Assembly (NCBI GenBank): GCA_016794345.1
Contig: JAEUKE010000026.1
Coordinates: 1-64,000 of the forward strand
Direction of reading: 5' to 3'
DNA from: Myxococcales bacterium
GTDB taxonomy: Bacteria > Myxococcota_A > Polyangia > Polyangiales > Polyangiaceae
Length of the DNA: 64,000 nucleotides
In this document: in pieces, positions 50,282 to 58,302 of the stretch
Numbering within the stretch: the stretch's first letter is position 1
Layout of the letters: each line of letters begins with the position of its first letter
The notes under the pieces: generated by a model
What the model was told of the DNA's origin: nothing
Databases searched by the model: none
The model's input: the letters and a program-made list of their open reading frames with translations, nothing else
Program-made: the position numbers and the translations under genes

Positions 50282-51067
50282 TTGCCCGACCGCTTCCACC
50301 CCGTCGCCCTCGTGTCCGGCGCTGCCGAGGGGCTCGGCGCCGCGTTCGCGCGGAGCCTGGCCCGGCGTGGCTGCGATCTCGTCCTCCTCGACCGCAAAGG
50401 GCCCGAGCTCGAGGCGGTGAGCGCCGAGCTCCGGGCGACGTTTGCGGTGAACGTGCGGCCGCTCGTCGAGGATCTCGCGGACCCTTCTTCTGCCCACCGC
50501 GTCGAGGTGGCGTGCCGATCCCTCGACCTCGGGCTGGTCGTGCTGAACGCGGCCGAGGCCCGCGTGGGCGACGTGGTGGCGACGCCGTTCGCCGACGCGT
50601 GCCGGGTGATCGACACGAACATCAAGGGCAGCCTCGGCCTCGTTTGCGCCGTCGTCCCGGGGATGCAGGCGCGCCGGCGCGGAGCGGTCCTCATCGTCGG
50701 CTCCAACGCGGGGCTGATCGGACACACGCGGACCGCCGTCTACGGCGCCACGAAGGCCTTCGGCGTCCGCCTGGGCGAGTCGCTCTTCGCCGAGCTCGCG
50801 CCGTTCGGCGTGGACGTTCGCGTCGCGTGCCCGGGCGCCGTCTCCACGCCGGCCTTCGCGCGCTCCGGGGCGCGCGTCTGGGCGCCGCTCGTTGCGCCTC
50901 CAACCGTCGTGGCCGAGCAGGCGCTCGCGTCCTTCGACGCCCCCGGGCCGGTGGTCGTCCTCGGCCGGTCCAACCGCGCCCTCATGGCGGGGCTCCGCGC
51001 CTTGCCACGCCGCCTGGCGGTGCGCCTCCTCGACCGTGTGATGCGCGCGACCTACCCGGAGGGCTGA
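50282..51067 (+). CDS. Short-chain dehydrogenase/reductase
   Basis: A 261-residue classical SDR. Cofactor motif SGAAEGLG (12-19), NAA at 89-91, and the catalytic set Asn113, Ser141, Tyr154 and Lys158 (YGATK) are all present. The C-terminal extension (RVMRATYPEG) is short. The start is TTG at 50282, with AAGG eight bases upstream, 10 bp after the kinase stop. The coenzyme cannot be fixed; LLDRKG after the second strand favours NAD(H) through the Asp. The substrate is unknown. It may be cotranscribed with the kinase. Confidence 0.88.
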   Translation: MPDRFHPVALVSGAAEGLGAAFARSLARRGCDLVLLDRKGPELEAVSAELRATFAVNVRPLVEDLADPSSAHRVEVACRSLDLGLVVLNAAEARVGDVVATPFADACRVIDTNIKGSLGLVCAVVPGMQARRRGAVLIVGSNAGLIGHTRTAVYGATKAFGVRLGESLFAELAPFGVDVRVACPGAVSTPAFARSGARVWAPLVAPPTVVAEQALASFDAPGPVVVLGRSNRALMAGLRALPRRLAVRLLDRVMRATYPEG

Positions 51068-51140
51068 GCCGGGGACCCGGTTCGGGCTTCCCCGGGCTCG
51101 CCTTCCGTATGGGCATCATTCGCGCTAGGGTCAGAGCCGG

Positions 51141-52106
51141 ATGTCGCTAACCCGGCGCGAAGCACTGCGGCGGCTCGGAGCCGCCGGCCTCGTCCTCGGC
51201 GGCTCGGCCGCCGCGGCGAAGCTCCTCCACGACCCCGGAGGGCTCGATCTCGCGCGCTCGCAGATCAAGCCGCAGACACGCGACTACCGCCTCCCCGTCG
51301 GCGGCGAGCTGCCCGCCATGGCGATCGCGCGGAACGAGACGGACCCGGCGCGGCTCGTCCAGAAGGCGGTCGAGGCCCTGGGCGGGATGCGACGGTTCGT
51401 CTCGCGCGGCGACGTGGTGGTGGTCAAGCCCAACATCGGCTGGGATCGCACGCCGGCGCACGCGGCCAACACGAACCCCCACGTCGTGGCCGAGGTCGTG
51501 CGGCTCGCGTACGACGCGGGCGCCAAACACGTCGTCGTGACGGACGCGTCCTGCAACGAGCCGAACCGGTGCTTCCAGCGCTCCGGCATCTGGAAGGCCG
51601 CGTACGACGTGGGCGCGGAGGTCGTGCTCCCGGGCGAGCACCGCTTCCGGCGCATGCGCCTCAAGGGGGAGGTGCTCGACGAGTGGCCGGTCTTCACGCC
51701 GCTCGTGAACGCCGACAAGGTCATCAACGTCCCGGTAGCCAAGCACCACAACCTCGCCGGCTTCACCGCGGCGATGAAAAACTGGTACGGCCTGCTCGGC
51801 GGGCGTCGCAACCGTCTCCATCAGAACATCGACGTCTCCATCGCGGACCTGGCCACCTTCCTGCAGCCGACGCTCACCGTGGTGGACGCCGTGCGGGTGC
51901 TCCTGCGCAACGGTCCGCAGGGCGGCAACATCGCCGACGCGAAGGACTTCTTCACGGTCATCGCCTCGACCGATCAGGTCGCGGCGGACGCGCTCGCCTG
52001 CACCTTCATCGGCAAGACGCCCGAGGAGATCCCGTACATCAAGATGGGGGCGGAAAGAGGGCTGGGGACGATGAACTGGCGAGACCTCTCGGTGGTCGAG
52101 GTCTGA
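51141..52106 (+). CDS. Tat-signal DUF362 protein
   Basis: A 321-residue protein with a twin-arginine leader (TRREALRRLGAAGLVLGG). The body fits DUF362: GDVVVVKPNIGWDRTPAHAA, AYDAGAKHVVVTDASCNEPN, ADKVINVPVAKHHNLAGFTA, LTVVDAVRVLLRNGPQGGN. DUF362 proteins often carry or accompany iron-sulfur clusters, and here the next gene, starting 2 bp after the stop, is a membrane polyferredoxin. A role in electron transfer or in maturation of a secreted redox protein is likely but not shown. The cysteines needed for its own cluster are few. Confidence 0.88.
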   Translation: MSLTRREALRRLGAAGLVLGGSAAAAKLLHDPGGLDLARSQIKPQTRDYRLPVGGELPAMAIARNETDPARLVQKAVEALGGMRRFVSRGDVVVVKPNIGWDRTPAHAANTNPHVVAEVVRLAYDAGAKHVVVTDASCNEPNRCFQRSGIWKAAYDVGAEVVLPGEHRFRRMRLKGEVLDEWPVFTPLVNADKVINVPVAKHHNLAGFTAAMKNWYGLLGGRRNRLHQNIDVSIADLATFLQPTLTVVDAVRVLLRNGPQGGNIADAKDFFTVIASTDQVAADALACTFIGKTPEEIPYIKMGAERGLGTMNWRDLSVVEV

Positions 52107-52107
52107 C

Positions 52108-53868
52108 ATGCTCGCCGCAGCGCGCAGCAAGATCGTGAAGCTCTGGACCGGCGCCAAGCGCCCTGGCTCCGGGCTGCCCGCCCGCCGCATCATCCGCGTG
52201 CTCGTGTGGGCGCGCCGCTTCGCCCAGACGGGGTTCCTCGCGCTCTTTCTGTACCTCCTCTTCGAGACGGGCTTCCGCGGCTCGTTTGCGGCGGAGGGGG
52301 AGCGCATCCGCGTCGGGCTGCCGGTCGAGGGCTTCCTGCTGGCGGACCCGTTCGTCGGCGCGATGACGGTTCTGTCGACACACACGGTGTACCGCGGGCT
52401 CGCGTGGAGCGTCGGCATCGTCGCGCTCACCCTCCTGTTCGGCCGCGTCTTCTGCGGGTGGATTTGCCCCTTCGGCACGCTCCACCACTTCTTCGGGTGG
52501 ATCTTCCCCTCGCGGTACCTGAAGGGCGGCCGGCGGGTCGAGCAGAACAAGACCCACCCGGCGCGCCAGCGCGTGAAGTACTACCTGATGATCGCGTTCC
52601 TCGCGGCGTCGGCGACCGGCAGCGCGATCGGCGGGCTCTTCGATCCCATCTGCGTCGCCGTCCGCGCCATCGGCCTCGGGGTCATCCCCGCGGCCCAATA
52701 CATCGCCGGTCGCGCCAACGACGGCGCCGCCGCGACGGGCGTCCAGGCCGTCCAGCAGACGGGCGATCGCGCGCAGGACTTCCTCGCGCAGTCCGTCTGG
52801 CAGAACAAGCAGTTCTATTTTCACCAGACGTGGTTCATCGTCACGCTGTTCGTCGCCATCCTCTTCATGAACCGCTTCATCCCGCGGTTCTGGTGTCGCG
52901 TGCTCTGCCCGCTCGGCGCGTTCCTGGGCGTCATCGCCAAACACGCGCTCTTCGGCATGGAGAAGGACCACGCGAAGTGCACGGACTGCAACCTGTGCCT
53001 CGTGCACTGCCAGGGCGCGGACAGCCCGCAGGGCGGCGTGAAGTGGCGGCAGGACGAGTGCCACATGTGCATGAACTGCGAGTCGGCCTGTCCGGAGGAC
53101 GTGATCAAGTTCCGCTTCCTCCCGGGCCGAACGAGCACGATCGGCGAGCCCGATCTCGCGCGCCGCACGGCGATGGCGACGGCCGCCGCGGGCGCGGTGG
53201 CCATCCCCGCGACCCGTATCGCCGACGTCATCGACGCGAACTATGACCATCGTGTCATTCGTCCGCCGGGCTCGGTGGAGGAGCGCGAGTTCCTCGAGCG
53301 GTGCATCCGCTGCGCGGAGTGCATGAAGGTCTGCCCGAACAACGCGCTGCACCCGGCCTGGTTCGAGGCGGGCGTCGAGGGCGTGTGGACGCCCATCCTC
53401 ATCCCCCGCATCGGCTACTGCGAGCACTCCTGCGTGCTCTGCGGTCAGGTGTGCCCGACGGGCGCCATCCAGAAGATCACCGAAGAGCAGAAGCTCGGGA
53501 TCGACCAGAAGCCGATCAGCATCGGCACCGCCTTCTTCGACCAGGGTCGCTGCCTGCCGTGGTCCATGGGCACGCCGTGTATCGTGTGTGAGGAGTTCTG
53601 CCCGACCTCGCCGAAGGCCATCTGGGCGGAGGAGCTCGACGTCCCCAAGCGCTCGGCCGTCCCCGGCGAGAACGGGGCCGAGCCGCCGATGGAGACCGTG
53701 CGCGTGAAGCGCCCCCACGTGGACCCGTCGCTCTGCATCGGCTGCGGCGCCTGCGAGAAGGTCTGCCCCATCCAGGACAAGCCCGCCGTCTACGTGACAA
53801 GCGTCGGCGAGACGCGCTCGAAGACCAACGTCATCCTGCTCGAGAACACGAGCTACACGCAGGGCTGA
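52108..53868 (+). CDS. Membrane-bound polyferredoxin of the NapH/CcoG/NosR type
   Basis: A 586-residue protein. The N-terminal half has membrane helices (TGFLALFLYLLFETGF, WFIVTLFVAILFMNRF) and two CxxxCP motifs (FCGWICPFG, WCRVLCPLG), the NapH/NosR hallmark. Six further cysteine clusters follow: CTDCNLCLVHC, CHMCMNCESACP, CIRCAECMKVCP, CEHSCVLCGQVCP, CIVCEEFCP and CIGCGACEKVCP. Between the second and third is a Tat-like segment (LARRTAMATAAAGAVAIPA) around residue 350, resembling a relic fusion of two genes. It probably passes electrons from the quinone pool to a periplasmic partner, with DUF362 encoded next to it. Confidence 0.9.
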   Translation: MLAAARSKIVKLWTGAKRPGSGLPARRIIRVLVWARRFAQTGFLALFLYLLFETGFRGSFAAEGERIRVGLPVEGFLLADPFVGAMTVLSTHTVYRGLAWSVGIVALTLLFGRVFCGWICPFGTLHHFFGWIFPSRYLKGGRRVEQNKTHPARQRVKYYLMIAFLAASATGSAIGGLFDPICVAVRAIGLGVIPAAQYIAGRANDGAAATGVQAVQQTGDRAQDFLAQSVWQNKQFYFHQTWFIVTLFVAILFMNRFIPRFWCRVLCPLGAFLGVIAKHALFGMEKDHAKCTDCNLCLVHCQGADSPQGGVKWRQDECHMCMNCESACPEDVIKFRFLPGRTSTIGEPDLARRTAMATAAAGAVAIPATRIADVIDANYDHRVIRPPGSVEEREFLERCIRCAECMKVCPNNALHPAWFEAGVEGVWTPILIPRIGYCEHSCVLCGQVCPTGAIQKITEEQKLGIDQKPISIGTAFFDQGRCLPWSMGTPCIVCEEFCPTSPKAIWAEELDVPKRSAVPGENGAEPPMETVRVKRPHVDPSLCIGCGACEKVCPIQDKPAVYVTSVGETRSKTNVILLENTSYTQG

Positions 53869-53872
53869 CGGG

Positions 53873-55159
53873 TCACTCTGTGGCGCAGGGCTCGGACGTG
53901 CGGCTCTCCCCCGAGAAGACGAAGCCGCCCATGTCACCCACGCCGCGCTCGACGTAAGCCACGTAGCCGTCGTCCTCCGCGCGGTCGTCGTGGACGATCT
54001 GCGGGCGGCCCGCGGCTCCGCCGTCGTCTTCGAAGGACTGGGGCAGGTCCGGCGGGATCTCGAGCGCAGGCAAGGCTTGTTTCTCCGAGAGAGTCGGTGC
54101 GGGCAGGTGAAACCGGCGACCGCCCGCCTGGACCGTGACGGCATCGCCCACGTCCACCATGCCGCGCTCCGGGCGCGCCTCCCCGATGCGGTAGCTCGAG
54201 CCCGTCTCGTCGACGAGAGGGATCCGTAGCCGGACCGGGTTCCAGGTGGTCGTCGCGCTCTGCGTGGCCGTGGAGAAGGTACACACGTCCATGTCGACCA
54301 GGCGCAGCTCGGCGGCGACCGTGCCGATCGGCAGGGCCGGCAGCTCCACCTGGATCGTGAGCGGGGCCGGGACCAGCTCGATGGGCAGCCCGGGCACATT
54401 TGCGTTGTGTCCCCGCCAGCCACGGTGAGACCAGACCGTGCTTCCCTCGAGGTAATAGACGCTCGGATACGAGGGCGCTGCCACGGTGATATCGATGGCG
54501 CGAGAGCCGACCGACGTGGTGGGGAAGGTGATCGCGGCCGAGCCGTCCGTCACGTGGGACACCTCCGCGTAGTCGAACGCCTGCAGGCGGTCGGCGCCAT
54601 ACCCCATCCCGTAGACGAATGAGGTCGGTGACGAGGGGCAGCCGACGTACGCGTCGTTCTCGAGCGTGACCGGCAGGTTCTCGGAGCTGACCGCCGGGAG
54701 GCACTCCGCGAGCACCGAATAGCGAGTGAGCGCCGGCGCCGAGGCTTGTGTCACCGTCAGTCGGATCGGCGGGTTGTCGCTCGTGCTCGGCGGCGCGTGG
54801 AGGATGAACCGAGCGCGCTCCATCCCCTCGGTCACGCGGATCGCGTCGAGGCGCCAAGCGCCGTCGATCGTGACGTGTCTCCAGATCACGCTCACCGTGT
54901 CCCCTGGCGCTGCTTCCACCCTGAGGCCCTTTGGGCTCGAGACGTGACGCGATCGCAAGCTACCGGACGCATCGTGGACGAGGACGTCGAGCTCGCCCAA
55001 CGGCTCACCGGTTATCCTCGCCACCTCGACGGTCAAGGTGGGCGCGCTCGGAGCCTCCCCACCCTCGCCGTCCCCCGGGGACCGGATGACGTCGCTGCCG
55101 CACCCCCAACAGAGCAAGACGATGCCGGCCAGGAGCCGACGACGAACCCCAATAAGCAT
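53873..55159 (-). CDS. Lipoprotein of unknown function with Ig-like content
   Basis: A 428-residue lipoprotein (lipobox LLCWGCGS). The mature part is predominantly beta: TLTVEVARITGEPLGELDVL, VHDASGSLRSRHVSSPKGLR, then PPIRLTVTQASAPALTRYSV, typical of tandem Ig-like or carboxypeptidase-regulatory folds. Several aromatic-rich turns (SVYYLEGSTVWSHRGWRG) suggest carbohydrate or surface binding. No catalytic motif is visible and no family is named. It converges with the polyferredoxin gene, 4 bp apart. Upstream of its start lies the long gap at 55160-55804. Confidence 0.75.
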   Translation of the reverse strand: MLIGVRRRLLAGIVLLCWGCGSDVIRSPGDGEGGEAPSAPTLTVEVARITGEPLGELDVLVHDASGSLRSRHVSSPKGLRVEAAPGDTVSVIWRHVTIDGAWRLDAIRVTEGMERARFILHAPPSTSDNPPIRLTVTQASAPALTRYSVLAECLPAVSSENLPVTLENDAYVGCPSSPTSFVYGMGYGADRLQAFDYAEVSHVTDGSAAITFPTTSVGSRAIDITVAAPSYPSVYYLEGSTVWSHRGWRGHNANVPGLPIELVPAPLTIQVELPALPIGTVAAELRLVDMDVCTFSTATQSATTTWNPVRLRIPLVDETGSSYRIGEARPERGMVDVGDAVTVQAGGRRFHLPAPTLSEKQALPALEIPPDLPQSFEDDGGAAGRPQIVHDDRAEDDGYVAYVERGVGDMGGFVFSGESRTSEPCATE

Positions 55160-55294
55160 ACCTGAGGTTATGCGGGGGACGGGGCTCGACTGACCTCAAA
55201 GCGGATCAAGCCGCCGCGGCTGCGACGCCAATCGCGGAGCGAGCCGGAACGGAGAGGGAAGACGGGACCGGGAACGCCTCGCCCTTTGCAGCCG

Positions 55295-55411
55295 TCACCA
55301 CCGCGCGCGGAAGAGCGTCAGGCCGGAGACCTCGTCGTCGCTCCGGCTGACCTCGAGCTCGATGCCGAGGTGGACGCAGCGCACGGTGTCGATGGCCGTG
55401 CCTCGGAGCAC
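55295..55411 (-). pseudogene. Probable 3' remnant of a decayed gene
   Basis: From a GTG at 55411 the frame reads LRGTAIDTVRCVHLGIELEV and ends SGLTLFRARW, with GC at nearly every third position. A stop codon lies in the same frame a little upstream, and coding-like bias is lost there. It looks like the last 38 codons of a gene whose 5' part has decayed. The family is not recognised. It occupies part of the 645-bp gap 55160-55804, in which I see no complete protein gene. Confidence 0.3.
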
Positions 55412-55546
55412 CTCGGAGGGCGCGCCGACGACCCGCCGTCAACTCGCCGTCGCAAACACGACTCCGCGATCAGGGTCGGAGGGCGCTCACGCTCGCTCGC
55501 AGCGAGCTTGGCCCAGCGGCACGAGGCGTGCATTACATGCCGGTAT

Positions 55547-55633
55547 CGTAGGCACCACGAAAAGGCCGCGGGTCGCGGCGCCCTCCCGGGTTGTGGTGGT
55601 ATAGGCCCGGTTCGACTCCGGGGCCTACGACCA
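55547..55633 (+). ncRNA. tRNA-like RNA without D or anticodon arm
   Basis: CGTAGGC (55547-55553) pairs with GCCTACG (55623-55629) over seven bases; then come discriminator A and an encoded CCA (55630-55633). The T-arm is canonical: CCCGG-TTCGACT-CCGGG at 55606-55622. Inside, ACCAC (55554-55558) can pair with GTGGT (55589-55593 region), and GCCGCG-GGT-CGCGGC forms a hairpin. There is no D-stem, no seven-base anticodon loop, and position 8 is A rather than T. At 87 nt it is shorter than tmRNA. It could be a tRNA pseudogene, a tmRNA-like or wholly new tRNA-like RNA. Confidence 0.5.
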
Positions 55634-55741
55634 AGTCTTCCAAAGGACAAAACAAAACCCCGCAGGACGCGGAAAACGGAGGGGGCGGAGAGCGAGACTG
55701 TCGCCGTCTCCCGCGGTCCTGCGGGGTCTCTGTTCAAGACT
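55634..55741 (+). terminator. Nested long hairpin directly after the tRNA-like RNA
   Basis: Immediately after the CCA, AGTCTT (55634-55639) pairs with AAGACT (55736-55741). Inside, ACCCCGCAGGAC (55657-55668) pairs perfectly with GTCCTGCGGGGT (55716-55727), followed by GCGG/CCGC with one bulge. A further GGAGA/TCTCC and GCGA/TCGC stem lies within the loop. T-rich sequence (GGGTTTTCTT) follows at about 55755. It may end transcription of the upstream RNA, or be part of a longer structured transcript; the size exceeds that of a simple terminator. Confidence 0.6.
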
Positions 55742-55804
55742 GCGTCTCGATCTGGGTTTTCTTAACGACGGCCGTGGCGGATTTGGGGCGGCGCGCTGTC
55801 GGGC

Positions 55805-56656
55805 TCAGAAGCTCGCGCGGCCGGCGACGATGTCCGCGAACGCCGGGCGCATGCGGAACCAGCCGGCGTAGGCGGTCTTCGGTGCGGCTCCGCGCATGTC
55901 GGATACCCGATGCTCGAGCTCGTGCGAGAGCCGGAAGAGGACCGCGTCGCCGAGGCCCAGGTTGGGCACGGACGCGAGGAGGGAGCCGGTGCGCACGCTG
56001 CGGATCGCGAGCTCGCCGCCTTCGTAGCGCTCGCCGCTCAGGTTCACGCTCATCGCGACCATCCGGCCCATCACCATGTCGGTGTGCCAGGCGTCGCGGT
56101 GGTCTGTGCCGGGGACCAGGCGATAGATGCGCCCTTCGAAGCAGCCGATCGTGCCACAGCCGGTGATCCGGTCGACCACGTCGAAGAGCCGCGGATCGTT
56201 CATCAGGTGCATGAGCCGCTCGGTGAGCGCGCACGGCGTCAGGCAGAGCTCGGAGCCGAGCTCGCCGTGAGACTTGGGGGCGAAGCCCGAGTCGGGCATT
56301 TCTCGCTCGACCAGATCGAGCAGGGTGGGGGAGAAGAACCCCTTCAGCTTGACCCAGTCGTGGCGCGTGAAGTTCTCTCTCGCAGCGACGATGACGGAGT
56401 CGTCGACGTTCGTGGGGAGCCCGTCCGGCGCGAGGACGATGGGCGAGCCGCGTCTGGCGACGACGCCGGCCAAGGCCGCCAGAGCTCCGCGCGAAGCCTC
56501 GGTGTCGGAGGCCCCGAGGGTGGCCGCGATCTCCTCGGCGGGGATCCCCAGGGCGAGCAGCGAGGTGAGGTCGCTCTCGAGGGGAACGTAACCTTCCCGC
56601 TCGACTCGGCGCGCGAGGGCGGAGAGCAGGGCGTGCGTGGGGATGCAGGTGCCCAT
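55805..56656 (-). CDS. 2-oxoglutarate/Fe(II)-dependent oxygenase
   Basis: A 283-residue protein. The iron ligands are His191 and Asp193 in DAWHTDMVMG and His249 in ELEHRVSDMRG. Supporting strands are MVAMSVNLSGERYEGGELAI (a 2OG-FeII_Oxy pattern) and PKTAYAGWFRMR near the end, which would hold the 2-oxoglutarate. The N-terminal 90 residues are an extra helical part. The GGEL segment is characteristic of the prolyl-hydroxylase-like branch, so a protein or small-molecule hydroxylase is possible; the substrate is unknown. The gene is 15 bp after a lipoprotein gene on the same strand and may share its transcript. Confidence 0.82.
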   Translation of the reverse strand: MGTCIPTHALLSALARRVEREGYVPLESDLTSLLALGIPAEEIAATLGASDTEASRGALAALAGVVARRGSPIVLAPDGLPTNVDDSVIVAARENFTRHDWVKLKGFFSPTLLDLVEREMPDSGFAPKSHGELGSELCLTPCALTERLMHLMNDPRLFDVVDRITGCGTIGCFEGRIYRLVPGTDHRDAWHTDMVMGRMVAMSVNLSGERYEGGELAIRSVRTGSLLASVPNLGLGDAVLFRLSHELEHRVSDMRGAAPKTAYAGWFRMRPAFADIVAGRASF

Positions 56657-56671
56657 GCCGTCGCGCTCGGC

Positions 56672-57592
56672 TCAATCCAGGCAGAGGTGAATGGTCGAGC
56701 CGTAAAGACCCATCGCGCCGTCGACCATCACGCGGTGCACCTGATCGACCGTGCCCGCCGGACAGGTACAGTCCCCCGTCAACGGGTTCGGCACGCGGCA
56801 GTTCGGGGCGAAGTCGTCGTATTGATACGCGCCTCCGAAGGAGGTCACGGGCGCGCCCTGCTTGCCGCAGAGCACGATCGTGCTGCCCGCTTCGGCGTCG
56901 TCGCAGGGTAAGCGGAAGATGGAGCGGAGGCCGATTGTCGTCGCGAACCCGTCCGGACAGGCGCACGCGCCTCCGGCGAGCGGGTTGCCGACCCGGCACT
57001 GCGCCGTCGCGCCGCACCAGCCGGCGACGTCGTCGAGCTGGTAAGCGCCGCCGAAGTCGCTCTCCGGCGCGACGGCGTTGGCGACGCAGAGGTTGAGGTT
57101 GGTCTTGGCGCGCATCGGAACGCCGGGGCAATCGCTCTGCACCGCCAGCGGCAGGTCCACCGTGCCGGGGGGACAGCTGCACGCCTGCGTCACGGCGTTT
57201 GCGGTCGCGCAGCCCGCGCAGTCGGTCGGGTAGGGCTCGTGCGCTCCTCGGAGGTTCGTGCAGCCGCCGTCCTCGTCGGCGACGAACCCGCCCGCGCACG
57301 AGAAGTTGCACATGCCGTCGACACACGCGCCGGCTTCGCTCTGGCCCGCGGCGCACGGGTTGTCACACATCCCACAGTGCGCCGGGTTCGTGGTGATGTC
57401 GACGCAGGTGCCTGCGCAGAGCGTCTCGGTCGCGAAGCAGCCGTGTCCACCCGTGCCCTCCGCCGTGCTGACGACCGCGGTCGAGCTCGTCGTTCCTCCG
57501 CCGCCTCCGCTCGCTGCGTTCACGTCGTCGCCGCTGGCGCACGCGACCGCGAGGGCAGAGATCGACAAGGTCCCCAGGACGCGAAGGCGCAC
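56672..57592 (-). CDS. Cysteine-rich lipoprotein with FGGAYQ repeats
   Basis: A 306-residue lipoprotein (lipobox AVACAS). A Gly/Ser/Thr linker precedes an EGF-like cysteine section (CVDITTNPAHCGMCDNPCA, CNFSCAGGFVADEDGGC). The C-terminal 200 residues contain a repeating pattern FGGAYQxDD, CRVxNPLxGxCxCPxG and GSTIxLC, two full copies and a partial first copy. No enzyme family is recognised. Repeats of this kind point to a surface adhesin or structural protein. It lies 15 bp upstream of the 2OG oxygenase gene, which suggests a hydroxylated substrate, as speculation only. Confidence 0.75.
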   Translation of the reverse strand: MRLRVLGTLSISALAVACASGDDVNAASGGGGGTTSSTAVVSTAEGTGGHGCFATETLCAGTCVDITTNPAHCGMCDNPCAAGQSEAGACVDGMCNFSCAGGFVADEDGGCTNLRGAHEPYPTDCAGCATANAVTQACSCPPGTVDLPLAVQSDCPGVPMRAKTNLNLCVANAVAPESDFGGAYQLDDVAGWCGATAQCRVGNPLAGGACACPDGFATTIGLRSIFRLPCDDAEAGSTIVLCGKQGAPVTSFGGAYQYDDFAPNCRVPNPLTGDCTCPAGTVDQVHRVMVDGAMGLYGSTIHLCLD

Positions 57593-57714
57593 GCCCGGAG
57601 TCTACCATCCTCCGACGGTGGGGCGGAGGCAGCAGTCCAGCGCTTTCGACGCCAGGAGGGGCGCACGGCCCGTTCGTCATTGAGGCGGGGCGACTCGTTG
57701 GGTAGAGACTCTCC

Positions 57715-58302
57715 ATGCATCGGAGGCTTTGGGCGGCCGCGCTCGCGCTGGGAGTGCTCGTGGGCGCCCCCTCGCTCGCGCGCGCACACGGAGGCGGCTC
57801 GGCGGGCGGCGCGCAGCTCCCTTCGGATCCGCCCGCGGTGACGCCGGACGGCGAGAAGGCCAAGGCGGAGATCGCCGCGCTCGCCGCCCAGAAGGACGCT
57901 CGCCTCAAGGCGGCCGTCGGTGCGGCGCTCGACAAAGCCAAGAAGGCGCTCGGGCGGGCGCACGGGGCGAGCCTCGCGGGTGACGCCGAAGGGGCGAAGG
58001 TCTTGTCTCGTGTCTCGCTCGCTTGGGCGAAGGCTGCCCGTGGCGTCGCACGCGCGACCGAGATGGAGGCTCGCGCGGACGCCGCGCAGGCGAAGGTCAA
58101 GGACCTGAAGGAGAAGGTGGCGCGCGCCAAGGCCCTCGTCACCGAGACGGAGAGCCGGAAGCGGCAGCTCTCGACCGAGATCGCGCGCGCCGAGTCCGAC
58201 CAGAAGAAGCAGGGCGCCGCCGCCGCGGAGTCGGAGAAACGACGCGTCGACAAGGCCGCGCCGAGCAAGCCCAACGACAAGAAGAAGGCGAAGAAGCCGT
58301 GA
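57715..58302 (+). CDS. Periplasmic coiled-coil protein
   Basis: A 195-residue protein with a signal peptide (LWAAALALGVLVGAPSLARA). The mature part is almost entirely Lys/Glu/Ala-rich helix (KAKAEIAALAAQKDARLKAA, then AKVKDLKEKVARAKALVTET) with heptad spacing, ending in a lysine-rich tail (KPNDKKKAKKP). It resembles DUF4398-like or Lpp-like envelope coiled coils. Its stop overlaps the GTG of the next gene (GTGA). It is the first of three coupled genes that together encode an envelope-associated set. Confidence 0.72.
   Translation: MHRRLWAAALALGVLVGAPSLARAHGGGSAGGAQLPSDPPAVTPDGEKAKAEIAALAAQKDARLKAAVGAALDKAKKALGRAHGASLAGDAEGAKVLSRVSLAWAKAARGVARATEMEARADAAQAKVKDLKEKVARAKALVTETESRKRQLSTEIARAESDQKKQGAAAAESEKRRVDKAAPSKPNDKKKAKKP

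Noticed and set aside
52039-54423. 794-residue minus ORF
   Set aside because: Shadow of the polyferredoxin and lipoprotein genes; composition is Arg/Ala/Glu-rich without motifs.
55547-55633. Ordinary tRNA or tRNA-Sec gene
   Set aside because: Acceptor, T-arm and CCA fit, but no D-stem or anticodon stem-loop can be drawn and position 8 is A; kept instead as a tRNA-like RNA.
55318-55737. 139-residue minus ORF over the tRNA-like region
   Set aside because: It crosses the structured RNA and its hairpin, has poor codon bias and low-complexity Ser/Arg content.
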